Part shown: positions 27,829-36,586 of the stretch, piece by piece
Numbering within the stretch: the first letter of the stretch is position 1
Layout: each line of letters begins with the position of its first letter
DNA from: BOG-908 sp964242115
GTDB taxonomy: Bacteria > Pseudomonadota > Alphaproteobacteria > Acetobacterales > Acetobacteraceae
DNA length: 64,000 nt
NCBI GenBank assembly: GCA_964242115.1
Contig: CAXSZX010000005.1
Span: 161,762 to 225,761 of the forward strand
Reading direction: 5' to 3'
The notes under the pieces: generated by a model
The model's database searches: none
The model's input: the letters and a program-made list of their open reading frames with translations, nothing else
What the model was told of the DNA's origin: nothing
Translations under genes and position numbers: made by a program

Positions 27829-28797
27829 TTGCAGACACGTGAAGGCGGCAGCACGGCCAGCTACGATGCGAGCGTCACCGTGTTTTGCCAAAACGAAGCG
27901 GCAAGGATCGGCGCCTGCGTGGCCAGCATCGCCGGCGCGGCGGAAGGCTACCGCATCCACCTCACGGTCATCGCCAACGGCGGCAGCGACGACAGCGCTG
28001 CCCTGGCGCTGCAGGCAGCCCGGCAAGCGAGTCTGCCGGCGCGGGTCTACACCATTGCGTTCGGCGACAAAGCCAACGCCATCAACCAGGCGCTCGCGAT
28101 CCTGCCGCCGGCGCGGCTGCACGTCTTCGTCGATGGTTACGCCGTGGTGGCAAGGCAGACGCTGACGGGCTTCTTCCGCGTGCTGGAGGCCAACCCGCGC
28201 GCGGTGGCCGCCACCGGGGTCGCCGGCAACGGGCGGACGATGGCGCGCGCCACCGCGGAGACGCTGCAACAGGGCGGCCGGCTGCACGGCCAGTTGCACG
28301 CGCTCACCCCCGACTTCGTGGCGCGCATGCAACAGGCCGGCCTGCGCCTGCCGGTGGGGCTGTACCGCGGCGACGGGCTGCTCGGCTCGATGGCGAGCCA
28401 CGACCTCGATGCGCTGGGCAAGCCGTGGAACGGCCACCTGGTCGCAGGCGCCGCAGAGGCGGTCTACATGATCCCGGCGCTCTCGCCGTGGCGCCGGGCA
28501 GACTGGCAACGGCAGTTCCGCCGCAAGGTGCGGCAGATGCGCGGACGGCTGGAGAACGCGGCGATCAAATCGTTGATCTACCGGGAGGGATACGCAGGCC
28601 TGCCCGGGTTTGCGGACGACATGATCGCGGCATGGCTGGAGGAAGGCGGGCGGCCGCAGGCGGGCGTGGCGGACAGGCCGTTCATGGCGCTGGCGCTGCG
28701 GCAGCACAGGCGGTTCGTGCGCCCGGAGGCAGGGCTGCTGGCGCCGCGTCTGTTCGGCGAGGTGGGGCTGGAGAAGGACGTTGGACGAGCAGGTTGA
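27829..28797 (+). CDS. Family 2 glycosyltransferase
   Basis: This protein of 322 residues starts at TTG 27829. The GT-A fold is shown by the N-terminal ASVTVFCQNEAARIGACVASI, TVIANGGSDDSA and the acidic motif HVFVDGYAVV in place of the usual DxD (here only one Asp, DGY). It has no membrane segment. The missing second Asp may mean weak or altered metal binding. It lies divergent from the flippase gene with 177 bases between. Confidence 0.8.
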   Translation: MQTREGGSTASYDASVTVFCQNEAARIGACVASIAGAAEGYRIHLTVIANGGSDDSAALALQAARQASLPARVYTIAFGDKANAINQALAILPPARLHVFVDGYAVVARQTLTGFFRVLEANPRAVAATGVAGNGRTMARATAETLQQGGRLHGQLHALTPDFVARMQQAGLRLPVGLYRGDGLLGSMASHDLDALGKPWNGHLVAGAAEAVYMIPALSPWRRADWQRQFRRKVRQMRGRLENAAIKSLIYREGYAGLPGFADDMIAAWLEEGGRPQAGVADRPFMALALRQHRRFVRPEAGLLAPRLFGEVGLEKDVGRAG

Positions 28798-28818
28798 TTT
28801 GCAGCGGCGGTCGGAAAG

Positions 28819-29161
28819 GAAGGCAAGGCAAGCAGTTCTTTTTTGAAAAAAAGAACCAAAAAACTTTTTGTTCTCGTTGGTGTGTCGTGGTGAGGCGTGT
28901 CGTTTCAGCTGCCCGCGGCAGCATAGTCTTCTGCCACGGCGCCAAATCACTTTGTCTCTACGTCGAACAAAATATTTGTTTCGTAGCGCCTTTCGGCGTG
29001 AAGCACGTCGTCACAATCCTGACTGCCGGCACACTTCGAACACCGCAGACGAACAGACACCGATGGCAAAACTTTGTCGCTCTATCGCGAGGTTTCCCGC
29101 AGCGCACGCCCAAGAAGACAAGTTTTTTGGTTCTTTTTTCAACGAAGAACTGCTTGCCTTC
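28819..29161. repeat. Dispersed hairpin element, copy 18 (arms separated by ~250 bases)
   Basis: The left arm is at 28821-28866 and the right arm at 29115-29161, with a GTGTCGTTTCAGC...CCGCGGCAGC centre next to the left arm. The 28798-29189 gap holds this split copy and no gene; the intervening ~200 bases are AT-richer than the flanks. Confidence 0.65.
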
Positions 29162-29189
29162 CTGCCAGCGCTCAGCAGAGCAAACCGAG

Positions 29190-30170
29190 TTACAACGTCC
29201 CCAACAACCCGCTCAGATCGCTCTCCGGCCGCGCTCCATAGTGCGAGATCACCTCCGCCGCCGCCAGGCTGCCAAGCCGCCCGCACGCGGCGAGCTTGCG
29301 CCCTGCCGTGTACGCCGCCAGGAACCCGGCCGCGTAGGCGTCGCCGGCGCCGGTGGTGTCGACCACGCTCACCGGTTCCGCGGGCACCTCCACGTGTTCG
29401 GTGCCGCGCAGGATCACGCTGCCGGCTTCGCCCAGAGTCACCGCGGCGAGCGTCACGTCGGCGGCCGCGGCGGTCAGCGCGTCGTCCAGACGGTTCGCCT
29501 CGTATAGGCTGGCGAGTTCGGCTTCGTTGCAGAACAGGATGTCCACTTCGGCGAGCAGGGTGCGGAAGGCGGCGCGGTGGCGGTCCACGCAGAACGCGTC
29601 CGACAGCGAGAGCGCCACCTGACGTCCGGCCTCGCGCGCGGCGCGGGCGGCGGCGCGGAAGGCAGCCTGCGCGGCGGGCGGGTCGAACAGGTAGCCTTCG
29701 AGGTAGAGCACGGCCGAGTCGCCGATCAGGCTTGCGTCCACGTCGCCGGCGGCAAACGCCACCGAGGCGCCGAGGAAGGTGTTCATCGTGCGCTGGCCGT
29801 CGGCGGTGACCAGGATCAGGCAGCGCGCGGTGGGCGCGCCTTCGGCCAGCGGGGTGCTGGGAAAGTGCACGCCGGCTGCGGTGATGTCGCGGCGGAAGGT
29901 CTCACCGAGCGGGTCGGCCGCTACCTTGCCGACATAGGCGACGCGGGCGCCCAGGGCGGCCGCCACCGCGCAGGTGTTCGCCGCCGAGCCGCCGCTACTC
30001 TCGCGGCCGGCCGGCATGGCGGTGTACAGCGCCTCGGCCTGGTCGGCGTCGATCAGCGCCATGCCGCCGGGGTGCATGGCGTGCTTGGAGAGGAAGGCAT
30101 GGTCGCAAGGTGCGACCACGTCCACGATGGCGTTGCCGATGCCGACGATGTCGAAGCGGGGTGCGTTCAT
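29190..30170 (-). CDS. Adenosine kinase (PfkB family)
   Basis: This protein of 326 residues is a ribokinase-fold enzyme. The N-terminal FDIVGIGNAIVDVV, the substrate motif GGSAANTCAVAAALGARVAYVGKV and the C-terminal DTTGAGDAYAAGFLAAYT (anion hole and catalytic Asp) are all present. The overall pattern matches bacterial adenosine kinases, which phosphorylate adenosine to AMP. The start is ATG 30170. It diverges from the EI24-type gene with 45 bases between. Confidence 0.88.
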   Translation of the reverse strand: MNAPRFDIVGIGNAIVDVVAPCDHAFLSKHAMHPGGMALIDADQAEALYTAMPAGRESSGGSAANTCAVAAALGARVAYVGKVAADPLGETFRRDITAAGVHFPSTPLAEGAPTARCLILVTADGQRTMNTFLGASVAFAAGDVDASLIGDSAVLYLEGYLFDPPAAQAAFRAAARAAREAGRQVALSLSDAFCVDRHRAAFRTLLAEVDILFCNEAELASLYEANRLDDALTAAAADVTLAAVTLGEAGSVILRGTEHVEVPAEPVSVVDTTGAGDAYAAGFLAAYTAGRKLAACGRLGSLAAAEVISHYGARPESDLSGLLGTL

Positions 30171-30215
30171 GCCTGGCGTCTTCCCTGAATTGCCGTCCGG
30201 GCACAAGGTAAGCCG

Positions 30216-30872
30216 ATGCTGAAACCGATCCTGCGCGCCCTCGAACAGCTCGACGACCCGGCGATCTGGCGCGTGCTGGTGCAAAGCCTGTTGCTGTCGG
30301 CCGTCTGCTTCCTGGGCCTGTGCGCCGGCAGCGTTTACGGCCTGCACCACGCGCTCGTGCAAACGGGCTGGCTGGCGTGGCTGGCCGGCATACTCGGCGG
30401 GTTCGCAGCCGTGCTGGCGGCGCTGTGGCTGTTCCTGCCGCTGGCGGTGGTGATCGCCTCGCTGTTTATGGAGCCGGTCTGCCGCGCGGTGGAACGGCGC
30501 TGGTACCCGGCGCTTCCGCCGCCATCGGCCGGCGCCGCATTCGCAGCGCAGGTGTGGGACAGCGCGGTGGTGGGCGCGCTGGTGCTGGCGCTGAGCGTGC
30601 TCTCGCTGGTGCTCGCACTGCTGCTGCCGGGGGTAGGCTTGGTGCTGGGCTGGGCGATCACCGCGTGGGCGCTGGGCCGCGGGCTGTTCGTGGCGGTGGC
30701 CATGCGGCGGATGGGACGGGCGGAAGCCAACGCGCTCTACCTGCGGCACCGGGGTTCGGTGCTGTTGCAAGGGGGGGCGCTGGCTTTGGCCGGGTACGTG
30801 CCGGTGCTGAACCTGCTAGTGCCGGTTGTGGGCACGGCCTGCATGGTGCACGTGCTGATGGAGCGGCCGTAA
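30216..30872 (+). CDS. EI24/CysZ-like membrane protein
   Basis: This protein of 218 residues has four to five hydrophobic segments (SLLLSAVCFLGLCAG, WLAGILGGFAAVLAALWLFLPLAVVIASLF, VVGALVLALSVLSLVLALLLPGVGLVLGW are read in outline). The block ASLFMEPVCRAVERRWYP and the final GYVPVLNLLVPVVGTACMVH match the EI24 domain family, which includes the sulfate transporter CysZ. The transported substrate is not proven here. Confidence 0.85.
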   Translation: MLKPILRALEQLDDPAIWRVLVQSLLLSAVCFLGLCAGSVYGLHHALVQTGWLAWLAGILGGFAAVLAALWLFLPLAVVIASLFMEPVCRAVERRWYPALPPPSAGAAFAAQVWDSAVVGALVLALSVLSLVLALLLPGVGLVLGWAITAWALGRGLFVAVAMRRMGRAEANALYLRHRGSVLLQGGALALAGYVPVLNLLVPVVGTACMVHVLMERP

Positions 30873-30975
30873 GCAAGCAAACGGTTCTCTTTGAAGAAAA
30901 GAAGTAAAAAACTTTTGTTCCTCGGGTACTCGCGTGTGGGAAGGTGCGCGACAGCCGGATGAAAGCTTTTTGCCT
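30871..30975. repeat. Dispersed hairpin element, copy 19 (degenerate)
   Basis: The left arm is AAGCAAGCAAACGGTTC and the centre GGTGCGCGACAGCCG; the right arm is truncated at AAAGCTTTTTGCC. Confidence 0.65.
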
Positions 30976-31120
30976 CCCGTCTGCACGTGCCCGAAACCTG
31001 GGGATAACCCCTCTGACCGGGTTGTTTCCCGTAAACACCGCGTGTTACGCCGACACCTTCGAGCACCGCCGGCCCACCGCACGTGCGGATTCGGCCGGCC
31101 CAGACTTACGGGGGCCGCCC

Positions 31121-31837
31121 TTGTTCAAACGTCGCAAGCCCGAAGACGAGCCGGAGCCCAACATGGAAGCCAGCCAAAGCGCACCCCAAACCCCGGCCGA
31201 AACGGCCGCGCCGGATACCGGCCTTGGCGTGCCGCCACGCCCGCCCACACAAGCCGCCTCGGCTCCTCCTTTCAAGGACATGACCATGGGACGCCCGCCT
31301 TTCGCCTCGCCCACGCCGCCCAACGGCGCCAACCCGCCAATGCCGCCCTCCACGCCGCCGCGCCCGCCTGGCCCGCCGGCAACGCGCGCCGCAGGACCCG
31401 AGCGGCCGGCGGCAGCTCCTGAGCGCCGGACCCTGGTGGTCGGCCGCGGCATCAGCGTGCAAGGCATGGTGCAGGACGCCGAGCGCCTGGTTGTTGAGGG
31501 CACTGTCGAAGCCAGCATGATCCACGCGGCCGAGCTGTCCGTCTCGCATGGTGGCGTGTTCAAGGGAGAGGTCGAGGTCGAAAGCGCGGAAGTGGCCGGC
31601 ACCATCGACGGGACCATCATAGCGCGGGCCAACCTGATCGTGCGCGCCACCGGCGTGGTGCTGGGCACAGCACGTTGCCGCCGCCTGCAGGTGGAGGATG
31701 GCGGTCAGATCACCGGGCGGATCGAGATGCTCAACGATACCGCGCGCGCGCCTGGGGTGACCCCGTCCCCCTCCGTAGCGCGACCGGATGCCTCGCAGGC
31801 GGAAGTGGCGAGGGCGGTTCTAAGTTACGAAAGCTGA
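31121..31837 (+). CDS. Bactofilin-family cytoskeletal protein
   Basis: This protein is 238 residues from TTG 31121 (MFKRRKPEDE), or 224 from ATG 31163. The basic MFKRRKP-type N-terminus is common in bactofilins, so I prefer TTG. An N-terminal Pro-rich disordered region of ~90 residues is followed by the bactofilin beta-helix (TLVVGRGISVQGMVQDAERLVVEGTVEA, then short six-residue rungs), and a short C-terminal tail. Bactofilins polymerise without nucleotides and organise cell-envelope functions. It stands alone. Confidence 0.88.
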   Translation: MFKRRKPEDEPEPNMEASQSAPQTPAETAAPDTGLGVPPRPPTQAASAPPFKDMTMGRPPFASPTPPNGANPPMPPSTPPRPPGPPATRAAGPERPAAAPERRTLVVGRGISVQGMVQDAERLVVEGTVEASMIHAAELSVSHGGVFKGEVEVESAEVAGTIDGTIIARANLIVRATGVVLGTARCRRLQVEDGGQITGRIEMLNDTARAPGVTPSPSVARPDASQAEVARAVLSYES

Positions 31838-31840
31838 AGA

Positions 31841-31875
31841 GCATGCAGGGTATTCGGTCGGAACACCCTGCATGC
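31841..31875. terminator. Strong hairpin after bactofilin
   Basis: An 11-bp perfect stem (GCATGCAGGGT / ACCCTGCATGC) with a 13-base loop starts three bases past the stop codon. It lacks a T tract, so its role as terminator is inferred. Confidence 0.5.
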
Positions 31876-31957
31876 ATCGGCCCTGTGGACAGAGCCAACG
31901 TTAAAGCAAGCTTTTCGCCTGCTTCTCTGTCCAAAAAGCAGGCGTTGTTTTCCGGTC

Positions 31958-32101
31958 TCAGGAGATCGGGTCGTTGGGCCCGCCTATGCCGGACTGCTTG
32001 CCCTGTTGGCTGCGCTTGGTGGAGATCTTGCTCCATATGAGAAAGCCAAGAAAAAGCAGGAAGGTGACAAACACCAGCAAGTACAGGGGATGACCGCTCA
32101 T
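31958..32101 (-). CDS. 47-residue single-span membrane peptide
   Basis: A short open frame starts at ATG 32101 and ends at TGA 31958. It encodes MSGHPLYLLVFVTFLLFLGF, then LIWSKISTKRSQQGKQ and a tail IGGPNDPIS. It has one clear membrane helix followed by a basic cytoplasmic stretch, the layout of small stress or complex-assembly peptides. A GGAAGG lies upstream. It is on the same strand, 83 bases downstream of the aminotransferase gene, so it could be its operon partner. The family is not recognised. Confidence 0.6.
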   Translation of the reverse strand: MSGHPLYLLVFVTFLLFLGFLIWSKISTKRSQQGKQSGIGGPNDPIS

Positions 32102-32184
32102 TTTTCTTGGACCTTCCGGGTTTCCTGTTAGAGCAAACGGTGTTTGCCAACCCGGTTCGCCGTCGTCGCGGCGAAGTGAGGCGA

Positions 32185-33459
32185 TCAGGCGGCCAGCGCC
32201 GCCTCCAGCATACCCAGGCCTTCATCCAGAACGTCGTCTTCCACAGTGAGCGGGACGAGAACACGGATGGTGTTGGCGAACACGCCGCAGGAGAGCAGCA
32301 CCAGGCCGTGGTCGAGTGCTGCGGCCGTGACACGCCTGGTCGCTTCTGCGTCCGGCTCGGTGCCGCCACGGTCGCGGAAGACCTCGAAGCCGACCATCGC
32401 ACCCGGGCCGCGGATGGCGCCGATCGGCAGCGTGTCGTTGCGCTGCGCCAGGCGTGCGAGGCGGTCCTTGATGCGGGCGCCGATGGCGTCAGCGCGGGCG
32501 AGCAGGCCTTCGTCGGCGATGATGTCGAGCACCGCCAGGGCCGCAGCGCAGGCAATCGGGTTGCCCGCGTAGGTGCCGCCCAGACCGCCCGGCTCGGCGG
32601 CCTGCATGACGTGCTCGCGGCCAATGACGCCGGACAGCGGGAAGCCGCCGGCGAGCGACTTGGCCACCGTAACCAGGTCAGGCTGCACGCCGCTATGCTC
32701 GATGCCGAACATCTTTCCCGTGCGCGCGAAGCCGGACTGCACCTCGTCGGCGATCAGCAGGATGGAGTGCTTGTCGCAGATCCGGCGCAGCTCGTGCAGC
32801 AGCTCATGCGGCGCCTCGTAGAAGCCGCCTTCTCCCTGCACCGGCTCGATGATGATGGCGGCGACGCGGGACGGCTCGATGTCGGCGCGGAAGAGAAACT
32901 CCAGCGCGCGCAGGCAGTCCGCGGTGGTGGTGCCGTGGTGCTCGATGGGGAACGGCAGGTGGTAGATTTCCGGCGGGAACGGGCCGAAGCCGCGCTTGTA
33001 AGGCAGCGTCTTGCCGGTCATCGCCGTGGTCATGATGGTGCGGCCGTGGAACGCGCCGGAGAACGCGATGATGCCGGAGCGGCCGGTGGCCACGCGCGCG
33101 ATCTTCACCGCGTTCTCCACCGCCTCGGCGCCGGTGGTGAAGAAGATGGTGCGCGCGGGGCCGGAAAACGGGGCGAGCGCGTTGAGGCGTTCGGCCAGTT
33201 CCACGTAAGGTTCGTAGGCGAGCACCTGCACGCAGGTGTGGGTGAAGCGGTTCATCTGCTCGGTGGCGGCGGCGATGATGCGCGGGTGGCAGTGGCCGGT
33301 GTTGAGCACGGCGATGCCGCCGGCGAAATCCACGTAGCGGCGGCCTTCGACGTCCCAAATCTCGGCGTTGCGCGCGTGGTGGGCGTAGACGGAGGTGGCG
33401 TGCGACAGGGCGCGCGGGATGGCGGCGTTGCGGCGGGCGAGCAGGGTTTGGTTGGACAC
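32185..33459 (-). CDS. 4-aminobutyrate/omega-amino-acid aminotransferase
   Basis: This is 424 residues from GTG 33459 (a TTG at 33486 is possible but sits in an element arm). It is a class III PLP enzyme: NAEIWDVEGRRYVDFAGGIAVLNTGHCHP, FFTTGAEAVENAVKIAR, FSGAFHGRT, EPVQGEGGFYEAP, LIADEVQSGFARTGKMF and the PLP Lys in TVAKSLAGGFPLSGV. The pattern is that of GabT, which converts 4-aminobutyrate and 2-oxoglutarate to succinate semialdehyde and glutamate. No gabD is nearby. Confidence 0.88.
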   Translation of the reverse strand: MSNQTLLARRNAAIPRALSHATSVYAHHARNAEIWDVEGRRYVDFAGGIAVLNTGHCHPRIIAAATEQMNRFTHTCVQVLAYEPYVELAERLNALAPFSGPARTIFFTTGAEAVENAVKIARVATGRSGIIAFSGAFHGRTIMTTAMTGKTLPYKRGFGPFPPEIYHLPFPIEHHGTTTADCLRALEFLFRADIEPSRVAAIIIEPVQGEGGFYEAPHELLHELRRICDKHSILLIADEVQSGFARTGKMFGIEHSGVQPDLVTVAKSLAGGFPLSGVIGREHVMQAAEPGGLGGTYAGNPIACAAALAVLDIIADEGLLARADAIGARIKDRLARLAQRNDTLPIGAIRGPGAMVGFEVFRDRGGTEPDAEATRRVTAAALDHGLVLLSCGVFANTIRVLVPLTVEDDVLDEGLGMLEAALAA

Positions 33460-33480
33460 GCGGCGGGCCTTTTGGGGTGC

Positions 33481-33563
33481 TTGCAAGAAGGTAGGCCTTC
33501 TTTTTCGAGAAAAAGAAGCAAAAAGCTTTTGTCACGGCTGTCGCGACACGTCTCGTGTCAACC
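33481..33563. repeat. Dispersed hairpin element, copy 20 (left half)
   Basis: The left arm is of the CCTTC/GAAGC type and the centre is CACGGCTGTCGCG. It is directly followed by another copy; together they fill the 33460-33767 gap. Confidence 0.7.
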
Positions 33564-33587
33564 GCCGTTGATGGTTGCTCTTGGCAG

Positions 33588-33746
33588 AAAGCAAGCAGTC
33601 CTTTTTGAAAAAAGGACCAAAAAACTTTTGCTCCTGCGCATTTGCAGCAGTCGGGCATCCCTGGACAAACACGCATGCTGAAGATGCGAGGGGAAGCAAA
33701 AGTTTTTTGGTTCTTTTTTCCAAAAAAGAACTGCTTGCTTGCTTTC
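33588..33746. repeat. Dispersed hairpin element, copy 21
   Basis: The left arm is GGTCC/GGACC (AGCAGTCCTTTTTG...AAAGGACC), a compensated variant of the GGTTC/GAACC arm. The right arm is GGTTC/GAACT. No GACAGC centre remains. Confidence 0.75.
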
Positions 33747-33767
33747 TTTTCGTCTGGGAGCCCCGCC

Positions 33768-34625
33768 ATGACCAACACCACCGCACGCGTCGCCTGGATC
33801 ACCGGCGCGTCCTCCGGCATCGGCGAGGCGCTCGCCCACGCGCTGGGCCGCGCCGGCTGGTCGCTCATCCTGTCCGGCCGCCGCGTGGCGGCCCTGCAGG
33901 CGGTAGCAGACGCCGCCGGCGCGCCCGCGCTGGTGCTGCCGTTCGAGGCGACCGACTACGACGCCCTGCCCCGCGCGGTGGCCGAGGCCATCACCTGGCG
34001 CGGCGGCGTGGACATGCTGGTCAACAACGCCGGCATCAGCCAGCGCAGCCTGGCGCTGGACACCGGCTTCGAGGTGTACCGCGCGCTGATGGAGGCCGAC
34101 TTCTTCGCGCCGTTGCGCCTGACCCAGTTGGTGCTGCCGCACATGGTGGCGCGGCGGTCCGGACGCCTGGTGGCCATCAGCTCGCTGGCCGGGCGCACCG
34201 GCTCGCCGCTGCGCACCGGCTACTGCGCGGCCAAGCACGCGCTGCTGGGCTACTACGAGGCGCTGCGGGCGGAGGTGGAGACGGCCCACGGCGTGTCGGT
34301 CACCTCGGTGCTGCCGGGCTCGGTGCGCACCGCGATCGCCATCAACGCGCTGCAAGGCGACGGCTCGGTGCGTGGCTCGTCCGACACCAACATCGATGCC
34401 GGCATGGACCCGGCGGAGGCGGCGCGCATCATCGTGGACGGGATCGACCGTGGCCAACGGGAGATCGTGGTGGCGCAGGGTGCGGAACTGCACGGCTATG
34501 GACTGCGGGCGAGCGATCCGGAGCGGCTGTTCGACTACATGGCGCAGGAGGGTGCGCGGCTGGCGGCGGCACGGGCGGCGGCGGGGGGCGCGTTCAGGCC
34601 GGAGCCGGCGAAGGTCGAGACGTAG
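33768..34625 (+). CDS. Short-chain dehydrogenase/reductase
   Basis: This protein of 285 residues starts at ATG 33768 after a GGGAG site. It is a classical SDR with the Rossmann glycine motif (ITGASSGIGEAL), the NNAGISQR block, and the catalytic Ser-Tyr-Lys set (AISSLAGRTG...YCAAKHAL). The C-terminal region after the catalytic block (SVTSVLPGSVRTAIAINALQ) resembles SDRs acting on lipid or steroid-like substrates. The substrate is unknown and it has no operon partner. Confidence 0.85.
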   Translation: MTNTTARVAWITGASSGIGEALAHALGRAGWSLILSGRRVAALQAVADAAGAPALVLPFEATDYDALPRAVAEAITWRGGVDMLVNNAGISQRSLALDTGFEVYRALMEADFFAPLRLTQLVLPHMVARRSGRLVAISSLAGRTGSPLRTGYCAAKHALLGYYEALRAEVETAHGVSVTSVLPGSVRTAIAINALQGDGSVRGSSDTNIDAGMDPAEAARIIVDGIDRGQREIVVAQGAELHGYGLRASDPERLFDYMAQEGARLAAARAAAGGAFRPEPAKVET

Positions 34626-34778
34626 AAAGCAAGCGGTTCTTTTTTGAAAAAAAGAACCAAAAAAAACTTTCGGTCCCGCCGGTGTACGTTATTAGTGCGC
34701 GTCGTTTCAGCTTTCGGCGACAGCAGGCGCAAAAGCTTTTTGGTTCTTTTTCTCGAAAAAGAACTGCTTGCCTTGCCT
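34626..34778. repeat. Dispersed hairpin element, copy 22
   Basis: The left arm is GGTTC/GAACC and the right arm TTGGTTC...GAACTGCTTGCC, with a TCGTTTCAGC...GGCGACAGC centre. It lies between convergent SDR and rnd and touches the rnd stop codon. Confidence 0.8.
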
Positions 34779-35959
34779 TACGACCGTATCAGCTTCACTC
34801 GCTTCCCCGCGACACCTAGCGCGATTAACCCCCGCTTCAGCGCCAGCGCGTCCTCGCCGAACACGCCGAACCGCCAGCCGTGCAACGCAGGCACGTCCGG
34901 CGCCTCCTCGGTCGCCAGCCGGTCGATGTCGTCGGACGATGCCAGCAGCTTCGGCGCCACGTCGTGGCTTTCGGCCTTTTCCGCCAGCAGCACTTTCAGC
35001 AGCGCCACCAGCGCCGGCGAGGGCCGCGCGCCGTCGCGGGCGGCGCGGGCTTCGGGCAGCGCGTCCTCCGGCAGGGCCTGGCTTTCGGCGAGCGCTGCCA
35101 GCAGGGTCTGGCCGGCCGCCCCCTCGGCAAAGCCGCGGGTGACGCCGCGGATGCGGGCCAGCGCGTCGGCGTCGGCCGGCATGGTGGCGGCGACCTCCAG
35201 CAGGCTCTCGTCGCGCACCAGGCGCTGGCGGGGGATGTTGATGCGCTGCGCCTCGCGCTCGCGCCAGGCGGCCGCCGCGCGCAGGGCGGCGAGCATGCGG
35301 CGGTTGCTGGTGCGCGGGCGCAGGCGCTCCCACATGGTGTCCGGGTCGGGGCGGTAGGTGGCGGGTTCGGCCAGGGCGGCCATCTCCTCGGCCACCCAGG
35401 GGGTGCGGCCTTCGCGGTCCAGCCGGGCGGTCAGGCGTTCGTAGACGGTGCGCAAATGGGTGACGTCGGCCGCCGCGTAGGCGACCTGGGCGGGGCTGAG
35501 GGGCCGCGCGGACCAGTCCGAGAAACGGTGCGCCTTGTCGATGCTGCCGCCGGCAAGACCGGCCACCAAGCTGTCGTAGCCGACCTGGTCGCCGAAGCCG
35601 GCCACCATGGCGGCGACCTGGGTGTCGAACAGCGGGATGGGGACGGCGCCGAACAGCTGGAGGAAGATCTCCACGTCCTGCCGGGCAGCGTGAAACACCT
35701 TCACCACGGCCTGGTTGGCCATCAGGTGGCCGAGCGGGGCCAGGTCTAGTCCGGGGGCGAGGGCGTCCACCACGGCGACGTCTGCCACACCGCCGAGCTG
35801 CACCACGCAGAGCTCGGGCCAGTAGGTGCGCTCGCGCATGAATTCGGTGTCCACCGTCACGTAGAGCTCGGTGGACAGTCGTTCACACAGGGCGGCAAGC
35901 GCATCGGTGTCGGTGATGAGGACGGGGTGCGCGAAAGTGTCGCGCGCGGGGCGGGGCAT
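34778..35959 (-). CDS. rnd: Ribonuclease D
   Basis: This protein of 393 residues starts at ATG 35959. The DEDD exonuclease domain is complete: VDTEFMRERTYWPEL, VVKVFHAARQDVEIF, GFGDQVGYDSLVAG and AYAAADVTHL. The C-terminal HRDC-like helical domain follows (RALAAL-type WREREAQRINIPRQRLVRDESLLEVA, in outline). It trims 3' ends of tRNA precursors and other stable RNA. A shorter second RNase D is encoded next to lptC. The 35960-36239 stretch upstream holds no gene. Confidence 0.95.
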   Translation of the reverse strand: MPRPARDTFAHPVLITDTDALAALCERLSTELYVTVDTEFMRERTYWPELCVVQLGGVADVAVVDALAPGLDLAPLGHLMANQAVVKVFHAARQDVEIFLQLFGAVPIPLFDTQVAAMVAGFGDQVGYDSLVAGLAGGSIDKAHRFSDWSARPLSPAQVAYAAADVTHLRTVYERLTARLDREGRTPWVAEEMAALAEPATYRPDPDTMWERLRPRTSNRRMLAALRAAAAWREREAQRINIPRQRLVRDESLLEVAATMPADADALARIRGVTRGFAEGAAGQTLLAALAESQALPEDALPEARAARDGARPSPALVALLKVLLAEKAESHDVAPKLLASSDDIDRLATEEAPDVPALHGWRFGVFGEDALALKRGLIALGVAGKRVKLIRS

Positions 35960-36239
35960 CGGCGTTTCTACTACGGGGGTATGGGTTGGCAAGAGGGCTG
36001 CGTTGGCGGGTGGGCGGGCTGCCCGGTGCGGGCTGTTCTCCCGGACCGCGGTGATGTGCGCGTGGGTCGCACCAGGCGCTGAGTGTCCGCCTGAAAGTCG
36101 GCTTGGTGAGTCGGCTGGCGTGGTTTCGATCGACGAAGCGGAGTGGCCGCCTGTGGTTGTGAGCACGGGGGCGCCAGTGTCTGTCACGCGGCCTTCCGGG
36201 GAGCTCGGGCACAAGCGCGGCGCTTCGGGGAGAACAGGC

Positions 36240-36383
36240 AGGCAAGCGGTTCTTGTTAGAAAAAGAACCGAAAAACTTTTGTCTCCGGCGGTGCGCCGTG
36301 GTGAAGCGTGATGTTTCAGCTTCCCGCGACAGCGAGAGCAAAAGCTTTTTGCTTCTTCTCGAAACAGAAGGCCTTGCCTTCTT
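36240..36383. repeat. Dispersed hairpin element, copy 23
   Basis: The left arm is GGCAAGCGGTTC...GAACCG and the right arm TTGCTTC...GAAGGCCTTGCC, with a TTTCAGC...CCGCGACAGC centre. The 35960-36586 gap (divergent rnd/aspS) otherwise holds only promoter-type sequence. Confidence 0.75.
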
Positions 36384-36586
36384 TCGCCAGGTCAGCCGCC
36401 GCGTCGCTCGGCAGTAGAGCCGCCTTGAATACACAGGATGTTAGTAGGTAGTGCGATCTCGCACGGCCAAGAACTTACCCGCAGACGGACCTCTCGTCCC
36501 TTGACCCCGGCAGGCTCTCGGGGCCAAGCGTTGAGCCAGCCCGCGCAACACGCGCTCGCTCGACTTACCACCCGAGGCCCCGCCCG

